From contig NZ_AEWG01000038.1 of assembly GCF_000190375.1 (NCBI RefSeq), forward strand, positions 1 to 48,187: DNA of 48,187 nt, in the 5' to 3' direction. How positions within the stretch are numbered: position 1 is the stretch's first letter; each line of letters starts with the position of its first letter. This DNA is from Rubrivivax benzoatilyticus JA2 = ATCC BAA-35. Lineage in GTDB: Bacteria; Pseudomonadota; Gammaproteobacteria; Burkholderiales; Burkholderiaceae_C. Position numbers and translations under genes: made by a program. This document shows positions 10,548 through 18,380 of this stretch, piece after piece. Below the pieces are notes generated by a model, which did no database searches, was not told the origin of the DNA, and was given only the letters and a program-made list of their open reading frames with translations.

Positions 10548-11852
10548 TCAGACGATCAGCAGCGCCCGGAAGTCGTTGACGTTGGTGTAGCTCGGCCCGG
10601 TGACGACGAGGTCGCCCAGGGCCTCGAACAGCGGGTAGCTGTCGTGGCGGTCCAGCAGCTCGGCGGGCTTGAGGCCCGCGGCCGCGGCGCGGGCCAGCGT
10701 GTCGGGCGTGACGATGGCGCCGGCGTTGCGCTCGACGCCATCGATGCCGTCAGTGTCGGCGGCCAGCACGTGCACGCCGGGCTCGCCCTGCAGCGCCAGC
10801 GCGCAGCCGAGCAGGAACTCGCCGGCACGGCCGCCGCGCCCGCCTTTCGTGCGCACGGTGACGGTGGTCTCGCCGCCGGACAGCAGCACACACGGTTTGG
10901 CGAAAGGCTGGCCGCGCCGCGCGACGGCACGTGCCAGCGCCGCGTGCACCTTGCCGACCTCGCGGCTCTCGCCTTCGATCTCGTCGCTGAGCACGTGGGC
11001 CTCGACACCGGCCTCGCGCGCCAGCGCCGCAGCGGCTTCCAGGCTTTGCTGCGGGGTCGCGATCAGCTCGACGGCATGGCCGGCGAAACGCGGGTCACCG
11101 GGTTTGGGTGTCTCGAAGGCGCCGCTCTCCAGCCCGGCACGTGCCGCCGGCGGCAGCTCGATGCCGTAGCGGCGGCAGATCGCCAGCGCGTCGGCACACG
11201 TGGTCGCGTCGGGCACCGTCGGGCCGCTGGCGATGACACCCGGGTCGTCGCCGGGCACGTCGCTGATCAGCAGCGAACACACACGCGCCGGTGCGGCCAG
11301 CGCCGCCAGCCGCCCGCCCTTGATCGCCGAGAGGTGCTTGCGCAGGCAATTCATCTCGCCGATCGACGCGCCGCTCAACAGCAGCGCGCGGTTGACGGCC
11401 TGCTTGTCCTCCAGCGTCAGCCCCGGCGCCGGCAGCGACAGCAGCGCCGAGCCGCCGCCGGAGATCAGCGCCAGCACCAGGTCGTCGGGCCCCAGGCCCT
11501 GCACCAGCGCGGCGATGCGGGCCGCCGCGGCGCGGCCGGCGGCGTCGGGCACCGGGTGCGAGGCCTCGACCACCTCGATGCGCCCGCCGCGCGCGCGGTA
11601 GGCCGGCGGCACGTGCTCGTAGCGCGTGACGACCAGCCCGGACAGCGGAGCCTCGGCCGGCCAGGCGGCGTCGAGCGCCGCGGCCATCGCCCCACCCGCC
11701 TTGCCGGCGCCGATGACGACGGTGCGCCCGCGTGGCGGCGGCGGCAGGTGTGCGGCGAGCACCTGCTCGGGCAGCGCGCGGCGCACCGCGGCGTCGTAAA
11801 GCGCACGCAGGAAGGCGAGGGGGTCCAGGCGAGGGTCGGGCAGGGCAGGCAT
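10548..11852 (-). CDS. Glycerate 2-kinase / hydroxypyruvate reductase-like protein (MOFRL family)
   Basis: MOFRL proteins are glycerate 2-kinases, often annotated as hydroxypyruvate reductase (TtuD), that feed glycerate from glyoxylate or tartrate into glycolysis. The 434-residue product shows the N-terminal VIGAGKAGGAMA, the central LISGGGSALLSLP and ISDVPGDDPGVIASGPTVP, and a C-terminal MOFRL domain with LLSGGETTVTV and AADTDGIDG. The start used is ATG 11852; a GTG sits directly before it. No other glyoxylate-pathway gene lies nearby, so the pathway assignment is from the family only. It diverges from the M16 peptidase gene, sharing a short intergenic region. Confidence 0.9.
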   Translation of the reverse strand: MPALPDPRLDPLAFLRALYDAAVRRALPEQVLAAHLPPPPRGRTVVIGAGKAGGAMAAALDAAWPAEAPLSGLVVTRYEHVPPAYRARGGRIEVVEASHPVPDAAGRAAAARIAALVQGLGPDDLVLALISGGGSALLSLPAPGLTLEDKQAVNRALLLSGASIGEMNCLRKHLSAIKGGRLAALAAPARVCSLLISDVPGDDPGVIASGPTVPDATTCADALAICRRYGIELPPAARAGLESGAFETPKPGDPRFAGHAVELIATPQQSLEAAAALAREAGVEAHVLSDEIEGESREVGKVHAALARAVARRGQPFAKPCVLLSGGETTVTVRTKGGRGGRAGEFLLGCALALQGEPGVHVLAADTDGIDGVERNAGAIVTPDTLARAAAAGLKPAELLDRHDSYPLFEALGDLVVTGPSYTNVNDFRALLIV

Positions 11853-11989
11853 CACGCCAGCTTATCGGAGCCGCCGGCAGCCCGGCCGGGCGTGGCCTAT
11901 GCTCGCAGGCCGTTCCCGAAGTTCCGCATCAGCGCCTTGTCTCCCGCCACCCCCCCGACGACACCCGCATCACGCGCCTGCCCAACGGC

Positions 11990-13216
11990 GTGCGCATCGT
12001 GACGATCCGCATGCCGCACGTGCACACCGCCAGCATCGGCGTCTTCGTGCGCAGCGGCAGCGCGCATGAATCGAAGCTGGACAACGGCATCAGCCACTTC
12101 GTCGAGCACATGGTGTTCAAGGGCACGCTGATGCGCGACGCACGCCGCATCAACCTCGACGCCGAGCGCCTGGGCGCCGAAGTCAACGCCCACACCGACA
12201 AGGACCACACCGGCTACACCATGCACGGCCGGCCGGCCGACGTGCCGCAGCTCGTCGAGATGCTGGCCGACCTGGTGCGCCACCCCACCTTCCCGGCCGA
12301 GGAGCTGGAGCGCGAGCGCCAGGTGCTGCTGCACGAGTGCACCGAGGACGAGGACGACCCGCTGTCGACCGCGTTCAAGCTCTTCGACAAAGCCTGCTGG
12401 GGCACCCACGCGCTGGCCCAGTCGGTGATCGGCCCGCGGCGCAACATCGAACGTTTCGGCCGTGATGCGCTCGTGGACTACCTGCGCCGCCAGTACACCG
12501 GCGCCAACGTCGTCGTCGGCGCCGCCGGCGACATCGACGTGCCGGCGTTCGAGGCCGCCGTCGAAGCCGCCTTCGGCACGATGGACGCCGGCCACGAGAA
12601 CCTCGTCGCCGCGCCGGTCTACGCCGGCGGGGTGGCGACCAAACGCCTGTCGGGCAGCAGCCAGGCGCACCTGGTGCTCGGTTTCCCGCTGCCCGGGCTG
12701 GCGGTGCAGGACCCGGCCGGTGTGCTGGCCGCAGCCGTCTTCGGCGAAGGCATGAGCTCGCCGCTGATGGACCGCATCCGCGAGCAGCGCGGCCTGGCCT
12801 ACTACACCGCCTGCTCGGCCGACGTGCTCGACGTCGCCGGCCAGTTCGTCGTCGAGGCCTCGACCTCGCCGGAGCAGATCGACGATCTGCTCGCCGAGAC
12901 GCTGGCGCTGCTGAAGGCCCAGGCCGCCCACGTCGGCGGCGAGGACCTGGAGCGTGCCAAGGCCCAGCTCGCGGTGCGCCGGCTGCGCGCCCACGAGCGC
13001 CCGTATCGGCGCCTCGAGGACGCGGTGCTGGACCTCTACGCCACCGGCACGGTGTGCGACACGCGCACCTGGTGCAGCCGGATCGACGCCGTGCCGGCCG
13101 AAACGGTGCGGGCGGCCTTCGCCCGCATGCTGGCCGCCGGGCCGACGGTCGCCTTGTCGGGCGAACTGCCGCGCGCCGCCGGCGAACGCGTGCGTTCGCG
13201 GCTCGCCGCGGCCTGA
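11990..13216 (+). CDS. M16 family zinc peptidase (processing-peptidase-like); start unresolved
   Basis: M16 enzymes cleave peptides and proteins with zinc bound by an inverted HxxEH motif. HFVEH is present, with the downstream Glu in EVNAHTDKD, so the protein looks catalytically competent. Two M16 halves can be seen (about residues 1-200 and 200-400), as in bacterial PepR/YmxG-like peptidases. The start is a problem: family character begins upstream at TRITRLPNGVRIVT, but no ATG, GTG or TTG lies in frame between about 11752 and 11989. The coordinates given use GTG 11990, which cuts into the first strand. A run of seven C (11950-11956) just upstream suggests a one-base indel; one extra C would join TTG 11937 to this frame. 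It converges with the ProQ gene, seven bases apart. Confidence 0.82.
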   Translation: MRIVTIRMPHVHTASIGVFVRSGSAHESKLDNGISHFVEHMVFKGTLMRDARRINLDAERLGAEVNAHTDKDHTGYTMHGRPADVPQLVEMLADLVRHPTFPAEELERERQVLLHECTEDEDDPLSTAFKLFDKACWGTHALAQSVIGPRRNIERFGRDALVDYLRRQYTGANVVVGAAGDIDVPAFEAAVEAAFGTMDAGHENLVAAPVYAGGVATKRLSGSSQAHLVLGFPLPGLAVQDPAGVLAAAVFGEGMSSPLMDRIREQRGLAYYTACSADVLDVAGQFVVEASTSPEQIDDLLAETLALLKAQAAHVGGEDLERAKAQLAVRRLRAHERPYRRLEDAVLDLYATGTVCDTRTWCSRIDAVPAETVRAAFARMLAAGPTVALSGELPRAAGERVRSRLAAA

Positions 13217-13223
13217 ACCGGCT

Positions 13224-14069
13224 TCAGCGCTTGGGCGGGCGGCCCTGGCCTTCGGGCCGCGGGCCGCGTTCGCCACGCGGGCCTTGCGGGCGTGCGCCGT
13301 CACGGCGCGGGCCGGGGCCACGCTCGCCGTCACGGCGCGGGCCACGGTCGGGCCGCGGGCCGCCGGGACGCGCCTCGCGCGGCGGCATCGGCGGGCGTTC
13401 GGCACGTTCGCGACGGGCCTGCTCGAGGACCGCTTCCAGCTCGCTCTCGGCGATGCCCTTCAGCGCGCAGAAGTTGGCCGGCGTCAGCGTCGTCGTCTCG
13501 AAGGCGCGCAGCAGCCCGGCGCGGTCGCGGCGCGCGTCGTGGTCGGCCTGCTGCTGGCGGCGCGCCTCGGCGTCGGCGGCACGGGCCGCAGCACGTTCGG
13601 CGGCGCGGCGCTGCTCGTGCACGCCCCGGCGGCGCGTGATCTCGGCGGCGGCCAGCTCGCGGTGCTCGGCGCTCAGCTCGCCGGCCGGCTGGCCGTCGAG
13701 GTCGTAGCGCTGCTCGGACTTCACCAGCGCCGACAGATAGGCGTTGGACGTCGTGTAGCGGTGCAGGAAGACCGACAGCGTGCGGCGCGTGAAGACACCC
13801 GGCGCACGCGCCTGGATGTCGGCCTGGATGCGCAGCTTCAGCGGCTTGGGCGGCGGGGCGAACAGCGCCGGGAAGAGCTCGGCCAGGCGCGCGGCGCACT
13901 CGGCCGGCGACAGCTCGGCCACCGCGCGTTCGGCGGGCGCGGCCGCGCCGGGTTCGGCCGGCGCCTCGGGTACCGCGGCCTCGGCCGACAGCTCGGGCTC
14001 CGGGGCCACGGTGGCGGGGGAAACGGACTCCGCGCCGGTATCGGGCAGGATTTGATCGTCGTCAGGCAT
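13224..14069 (-). CDS. ProQ/FinO-domain RNA chaperone
   Basis: ProQ/FinO proteins bind structured RNAs and small RNAs and act in post-transcriptional regulation. The 281-residue product has an acidic, Ala/Pro/Glu-rich, probably disordered N-terminus (about 1-55), a ProQ/FinO domain around residues 56-135 (LFPALFAPPPKPLKLRIQ, TRRTLSVFLHRYT, RYDLDG), a charged helical stretch rich in Arg and Ala, and a C-terminal tail of Arg/Gly/Pro repeats. That tail contains GPRRDG twice, encoded by a 19-bp direct repeat. Both tails probably modulate RNA binding. It is longer than minimal ProQ-domain proteins because of the two disordered ends. Confidence 0.88.
   Translation of the reverse strand: MPDDDQILPDTGAESVSPATVAPEPELSAEAAVPEAPAEPGAAAPAERAVAELSPAECAARLAELFPALFAPPPKPLKLRIQADIQARAPGVFTRRTLSVFLHRYTTSNAYLSALVKSEQRYDLDGQPAGELSAEHRELAAAEITRRRGVHEQRRAAERAAARAADAEARRQQQADHDARRDRAGLLRAFETTTLTPANFCALKGIAESELEAVLEQARRERAERPPMPPREARPGGPRPDRGPRRDGERGPGPRRDGARPQGPRGERGPRPEGQGRPPKR
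13295..13343. repeat. 19-bp direct repeat inside the ProQ-domain gene
   Basis: CGCCGTCACGGCGCGGGCC occurs at 13295-13313 and 13325-13343, a 30-bp period, so the reading frame is kept. It encodes the repeated GPRRDG-type units of the basic tail. Such short in-frame repeats are prone to length change. Confidence 0.8.
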
Positions 14070-14170
14070 GGAACACAGCGCGGAAAGGATCGTGGATTGT
14101 CGCCGCTGGCGCGGGCGGGCGCGAGTGCGGTCTGCAAGCGCGTGCCGAATCGAAGGCCGGGCCCACGGGC

Positions 14171-15661
14171 TCAGACCCCGCCGTCAGCGAGCACGACACG
14201 GTTCTTGCCCGCGGCCTTGGCGCTCAGGCAGGCCCGTCCGGCCCGGTCGATCAGCGCCACCGGCGCCCCATCCTCGGCCGAGAGCATCGCCAGGCCGATG
14301 CTGACCGTCACCCCGATCGACCGCCCGTCGGTGGCGACGAAGGTGGCCGCGGCGACGGCCACGCGGATGCGCTCCATCACCGCCAGAGCCGCCTCGACCG
14401 GCGTGTCGGGCAGCACGATGCAGAACTCCTCGCCGCCGTAACGCGCCAGCCAGTCGACCAGGCGCACGTTACCGCCGGCCAGCGCCGCGAACTCGCGCAG
14501 CACGATGTCGCCCGACGGCCAGCCGTAACCGGCGTTGATGCCGTGGAAGTTGTCGATGTCGAGCAGCGCCAGCGCCAGCGGCCGGCCGCTGCGCTGCGCC
14601 TGGGTGACCTCGCGCGCCAGGCGTTCGTCGAAGTAGCGGCGGTTGTGGGTGCCGGTCAGCGCGTCCTGCAGCGCCTGGCGGCGTGCGCCCTCGACGAGGC
14701 GCCGGCCCATGTCGCCGACGATGCGCGCAAGCCGGTCGCTGAACACCTTGGTGACCTCGGTGAAACGTTCGAGGTCGGCATCGATGTCGGGCGCGTTGCC
14801 GCCGCTGACCGAGTTCTCGAAGCACATCAGACGGTCGCGGCCGGCACCCTTGGCCTCGTACATCGCGGCGTCGGCCTGGCGCATCACCTCGACTTCGCTC
14901 AGGTGCGGCCTCAGCACCGTCAGGCCGGCGCTGGCCGTCAGCACGAGGCTATGGCCGGTGGACGGCACCTCGATCGGCGCCGACAGCCGGCGCAGCAGCG
15001 CGCGCGCATCGTTGAGCAGGGTCTGCAGGTCGTAGCGGGTGAGCAGCAGCACGAACTCGTCGCCGCCGACGCGGCCGATCGCGTCTTCCGGCGATGAGCC
15101 GGCGGCCAGGCTCTCGGCGGCGCTGCGCAGCAGCTGGTCACCGACGGCGTGGCCGCATTCGTCGTTCAGGCGCTTGAAGTGGTCCAGGTCCAGCCGCAGC
15201 AGGCCACGCACTTCGCCGGGCAGCATCTCCTCGAGCGCCTTGCGCAGGCGCTGGCCGAAGGCGCGGCGGTTCAGCAGCCCGGTCAGCGTGTCGCGATGCT
15301 GCCAGGCCGAATCGCGGTCGCGCCGCATCAGCCGGTCGAGGCGGGCCGCCAGGTGGTGCGCCGACTGCGGCGCACGCACGATCTCGTCGCGCAGGTCGCA
15401 GACCTCCAGCGCGACCGCCTCGGCAGCGGCGTCGTGGGCCAGCACCAGCGTCGGGCGGCGGTCGCCGGCGCAGGCGGCACGCAGCGCGGCCTCGTCCCAG
15501 CAAGCCGATGTCGGCAGCACACGCAGGTCGGCCGCCAAGCGCGGCGCCGCCGCCAGTGTCGATTCGATGACGCCATAGCCCATGGCGCGCAGCGCCGCCG
15601 GCGCATCGGCCACGGCACGAGATTCGTCCGGATTGATCCAGACGATGGTTTCCGCTCCCAC
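14171..15661 (-). CDS. Tandem-GGDEF diguanylate cyclase-like protein
   Basis: GGDEF domains make cyclic di-GMP from two GTP. The 496-residue protein has an N-terminal alpha/beta region of about 100 residues (TIVWINPDESRAVADA, possibly a degenerate receiver). The first GGDEF domain has RVGGDEF at 197-203 and an intact DLDHFKRLNDECGHAVGD. The second has RYGGEEF at 407-413. The first lacks a clear RxxD inhibitory site; the second keeps one (RLVD 400-403) but has a weakened substrate motif (NFHGINAGYGWPSGD). The first domain may therefore be the main catalyst and the second the feedback sensor (inference). GTG 15661 was chosen because GGGAGGA lies just upstream. No EAL domain or membrane segment is seen. 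Confidence 0.88.
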   Translation of the reverse strand: MGAETIVWINPDESRAVADAPAALRAMGYGVIESTLAAAPRLAADLRVLPTSACWDEAALRAACAGDRRPTLVLAHDAAAEAVALEVCDLRDEIVRAPQSAHHLAARLDRLMRRDRDSAWQHRDTLTGLLNRRAFGQRLRKALEEMLPGEVRGLLRLDLDHFKRLNDECGHAVGDQLLRSAAESLAAGSSPEDAIGRVGGDEFVLLLTRYDLQTLLNDARALLRRLSAPIEVPSTGHSLVLTASAGLTVLRPHLSEVEVMRQADAAMYEAKGAGRDRLMCFENSVSGGNAPDIDADLERFTEVTKVFSDRLARIVGDMGRRLVEGARRQALQDALTGTHNRRYFDERLAREVTQAQRSGRPLALALLDIDNFHGINAGYGWPSGDIVLREFAALAGGNVRLVDWLARYGGEEFCIVLPDTPVEAALAVMERIRVAVAAATFVATDGRSIGVTVSIGLAMLSAEDGAPVALIDRAGRACLSAKAAGKNRVVLADGGV

Positions 15662-16025
15662 TCTGTCCTCCCGGGATGGCGGAACAGGGCAGGCACCACC
15701 GACGCCGCGACTTCCGGGTGATCCATCCCCGAGAGGATTTTCGCCGCCCACCGCGGCCGGCCGCCTTGCGCCAGCACCGGGTCGCCTGCAAATCGGCCAC
15801 GCCGCTCCAGCCGGATTTGCTTGACGTGTCTCAGTTCACGCCATCGGCGCCACAAGCTCTCGAGCGACAAGGGAAAAAGCCGATCAGGACAATCTGGTAT
15901 TGCCCCGATCGCCACGGCAGCACGTGAAACACGACATCGATCCGACCGCACTCCTGCACGGGAATCCGGCAGGTCCGGCCCGCGAGGCGGCGCCGGTGTG
16001 CGCGCCACCTCCACAGGGCGCCGCG
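15662..16025. other. 364-base divergent intergenic region
   Basis: This lies between the divergent GGDEF gene (-) and the lipoprotein hydrolase gene (+) and must hold both promoters. It contains the ribosome-binding site of the GGDEF gene at its left edge. I see no convincing -10/-35 pair, riboswitch, RNA gene or coding region. GC is somewhat lower at 15820-15910 than around it. Confidence 0.5.
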
Positions 16026-16871
16026 ATGCAGCGCGTCAGGCGTCTCGTGTTGCGCAGCCTGGTCGTCGGACTGACCGGCTGTGCCAGCGTGCCGGGGCCC
16101 AGCACCGGCGGCATCACCTGGTCGCCGGCGCTGGAGCTCGGCGGCAGGACCTACGCCGCCGAATGGGTGCTGCCGGCCGGCGAGCCGCAGGCGCTGCTGG
16201 TGCTGCAGCACGGCTTCTCGCGCAGCTGCGCCAACCTGCGCGAGACCATGCGCCGCATCGCGCGCCAGGGCCTGGCCACCTTGTGTGTCAACGCCGACAT
16301 GGCCTACGGCAATCCGGCGCTGGCCGACACGATGGCCGCGGCGCTGTTGAGCGGCCTCGTGCTGCCGGACGGTCGGCCACTGCCGCAGCGCATCGTCGTC
16401 GGCGGGCATTCGGCCGGCGCGGCGTTCGCAGCCCGGCTGGGCTGGCGGCTCGATGCCTCGGCCCCCGCTCGCCTGGCCGGCGCGCTGCTGCTGGACCCTG
16501 TGCCCGTGCCCGGCTTCGCGGACCAGCTGCGCGCGGTGTCGCACGCTGGCCAGCGGCCGGTGCTGTCGATCGCGGCGGCTCCCGACGGCTGCAACGCCGA
16601 GCAGCGTGCGACGCCGGTGCTGCGAGAGCTGCACGATGAAGCCGCGCGAGCCGGCCATGACAGCGTCATCGCCTTCGACATGGGGCCGGGCTCGACGCAT
16701 GTCGATGCCGAAGGCGAGGACAGCGACTGGCTGGGCCGCACCGTCTGCGGCACGCCATCGGCGGCCAAGGTCGAACAGCTCCGGGCGGTCGCGGCCGGCT
16801 GGGCCGCGGACCTCGCTGCCGGCCGCGTCCCGAGCGCCGGAACGCTGCTCGGCACGGCCCGAGATCTCTGA
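16026..16871 (+). CDS. Lipoprotein alpha/beta hydrolase
   Basis: The 281-residue precursor has a lipoprotein signal peptide (MQRVRRLVLRSLVVGLTGC, lipidated Cys19). An alpha/beta-hydrolase fold follows: LLVLQHGF as the oxyanion segment, the nucleophile elbow GGHSAGAAF with Ser, and a late STHVDAEG that may supply the histidine. The substrate is unknown. I chose ATG 16026 because it directly begins the signal peptide; 42 upstream in-frame residues have no signal-peptide character. The protein is probably anchored to the outer or inner membrane facing the periplasm. It stands alone between two large intergenic gaps. Confidence 0.82.
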   Translation: MQRVRRLVLRSLVVGLTGCASVPGPSTGGITWSPALELGGRTYAAEWVLPAGEPQALLVLQHGFSRSCANLRETMRRIARQGLATLCVNADMAYGNPALADTMAAALLSGLVLPDGRPLPQRIVVGGHSAGAAFAARLGWRLDASAPARLAGALLLDPVPVPGFADQLRAVSHAGQRPVLSIAAAPDGCNAEQRATPVLRELHDEAARAGHDSVIAFDMGPGSTHVDAEGEDSDWLGRTVCGTPSAAKVEQLRAVAAGWAADLAAGRVPSAGTLLGTARDL

Positions 16872-17435
16872 ACCCCCCTGCGGTTGTCCCGCGATGCGGG
16901 CCTGCGCCGCGGCAGGTCTGCAGTGTCGGCGCGCCTCGGCTGTTATCCAGTATTGATGTCATTTCTCTGATTGGTAGTCGTAGTAGAGGCCCCGTTCGCT
17001 GGGGACAAGCACCAAAAGCGCTGCGGAATCAAGAGCTTGCAGGGTCATCAAGGCTGTGGGCCGACCCCGGTACGGTGGCGTTCGCGTTTCTGGACAACCT
17101 GCCGGACAGGCCTCGGCCTGTGGACAACCCGGCGCTTGCGCAAGAACCATCCCCAGAGTTGTCCACAGTCGAGTGCCAAGCCGTGCCCAGGCTGGCGCCG
17201 AAGTGGAAAACCTGTGGAAGAAGTGCCGCGTGGGCCGTGACGGCCGGGGCAGAGGGGGCGCGCGAACGGCGCCCGGAGGCCCGGATGGCGGCGAGTCTGC
17301 CGCGGGGCCTGGAGTCAGCCGCTGACCTTATCAGTCTTTTCCAGGCCCGGCGAGCCTTGAAGCCACGCGCCGCTCGGACACCTTGCACCCCGGGCTGCGA
17401 GGTTCAGAATGGGCTCGTCAAAGAGGAGTACGACG
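16872..17435. other. 564-base gap with DnaA-box-like cluster
   Basis: No convincing gene is seen here. The left part has a lower-GC stretch (about 16941-16990). DnaA-box-like 9-mers are TTATCCAGT (16943-16951, +), TTGTCCCCA (17000-17008, -), TTGTCCAGA (17089-17097, -), TTGTCCACA (17119-17127, -) and TTGTCCACA (17159-17167, +), with a weaker TCTTCCACA (17213-17221, -). The two TTGTCCACA copies differ from the consensus TTATCCACA by one base and face each other 40 bp apart. A small hairpin (CCCGC-GAT-GCGGG) follows the upstream gene. The region could bind DnaA as an origin-like, titration or regulatory site. Confidence 0.5.
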
Positions 17436-17762
17436 ATGAAGGCGCAAGTCCAGACCCCCACCCGGTTCGTGGCCCCGAACCTCGACGAGGACTTGCCGCT
17501 GGACGCCACGCCGCCCGGCGAAGGCGAGATCGTCCAGCGTCCTGACGGCTGGTACTGGCTGGCTGCCACCGGACGCCAGGAGTTCGGCCCCTACGACAGC
17601 GAAGACGAGGCCTTGCAGGCGATGGAAGCGGCCTGCGACGGCGAGATCGAGCCCGGCGAGACGCTGTTCGAGGCCGAGCAGGAACTCGGCATCGCCGACT
17701 GGCTGGACCCGGACACCGGCGAGCCCGCCGAAGGCGTGCACACGCGCCTCGAAGACCACTGA
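17436..17762 (+). CDS. Small acidic conserved-type hypothetical protein
   Basis: The 108-residue product is not recognised. It is strongly acidic (many Asp and Glu), has no signal peptide, membrane segment or cysteine pair, and contains RPDGWYWLAATGRQEFGPYD, which looks like a small folded beta unit. A helical EDEALQAMEAACDGE follows. ATG 17436 is preceded by GAGGAG at good spacing, which favours it over GTG/ATG-type starts upstream (17409). Codon use matches the genome, so it is probably native and real. Probably cytoplasmic. Confidence 0.75.
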   Translation: MKAQVQTPTRFVAPNLDEDLPLDATPPGEGEIVQRPDGWYWLAATGRQEFGPYDSEDEALQAMEAACDGEIEPGETLFEAEQELGIADWLDPDTGEPAEGVHTRLEDH

Positions 17763-17819
17763 ACCCCGCCCCGCCCGGGTCGTGAGGCCGGCGGTCCGCG
17801 ACCGCCCGGGCCGGCCGGC

Positions 17820-18380
17820 TCAGAAGCCCGCGCCGGGCTGCGCCAGGTAATCCCGTTCGTCGGCCGTGCTGGGCCGGCCGAGCACCGCGTTGCGGTGCGG
17901 GAAGCGGCCGAAACGGCGGATCACGTCCCGGTGGCGCTGCGCGTAGTCGAGCGCGTCGGCCAGGCGTTCGTCCTCGGCCGCCAGCGCGGTGAACAGGCGC
18001 ACCGACTCGTCCTGCAGCGGCAGGCTCTCGGCGTGTTCGAACGGCAGGTAGGCGAACCAGCGCTCGATCGTCGTCAGCGCCCGGTCGGCACCGCTGGCGA
18101 CCAGCGCCTGGGCCAGCGCCAGCGCGCGGGCGTCACCGGCGAAGGCCCGCGGCTGGCCGCGGAAGATGTTGCGCGTGAACTGGTCGAGCAGCAGGATCTC
18201 GGCCAGCGGCACGGCCGCCCAGGCGGGTGGCAGCGTGCCGGCGAGCGCCGCCTCGACCTCGGCGCCGAAACGTTCGGTGACGAGGCGGTCGAAGGCGTCG
18301 CTCTTGCGGAACCAGTCGACCCGCGCCGCGTGCGGCGGCGGGCCGAACCAGAAGCCGAGCGTGTCGGCCGGGGTGTTTAC
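17820..18380 (-). CDS. DUF924 family protein lacking a standard start codon
   Basis: DUF924 proteins are alpha-helical and of unknown function. The frame is open and family-like from DTLGFWFGPPPHAARVDWF through LAEILLLDQFTRNIFRG, FAYLPFEHAE and the C-terminal GRFPHRNAVLGR, about 186 residues, the usual length. No ATG, GTG or TTG occurs in frame ahead of the conserved N-terminus; the first GTG (18212) lies after a third of the domain. The frame overlaps the potF stop as GTAA, where neighbouring gene pairs have GTGA or ATGA. The likely original start was GTG, lost by one G-to-A change. The coordinates start at that GTA. It may be poorly translated, use a rare start, or be decaying. Confidence 0.7.
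   Translation of the reverse strand, partial: VNTPADTLGFWFGPPPHAARVDWFRKSDAFDRLVTERFGAEVEAALAGTLPPAWAAVPLAEILLLDQFTRNIFRGQPRAFAGDARALALAQALVASGADRALTTIERWFAYLPFEHAESLPLQDESVRLFTALAAEDERLADALDYAQRHRDVIRRFGRFPHRNAVLGRPSTADERDYLAQPGAGF

Noticed and set aside
16959..17150. Possible 29- to 63-residue peptide on the - strand in the 17 kb gap
   Set aside because: No ribosome-binding site, no family character, and it overlaps the DnaA-box-like cluster; not enough to call a gene.
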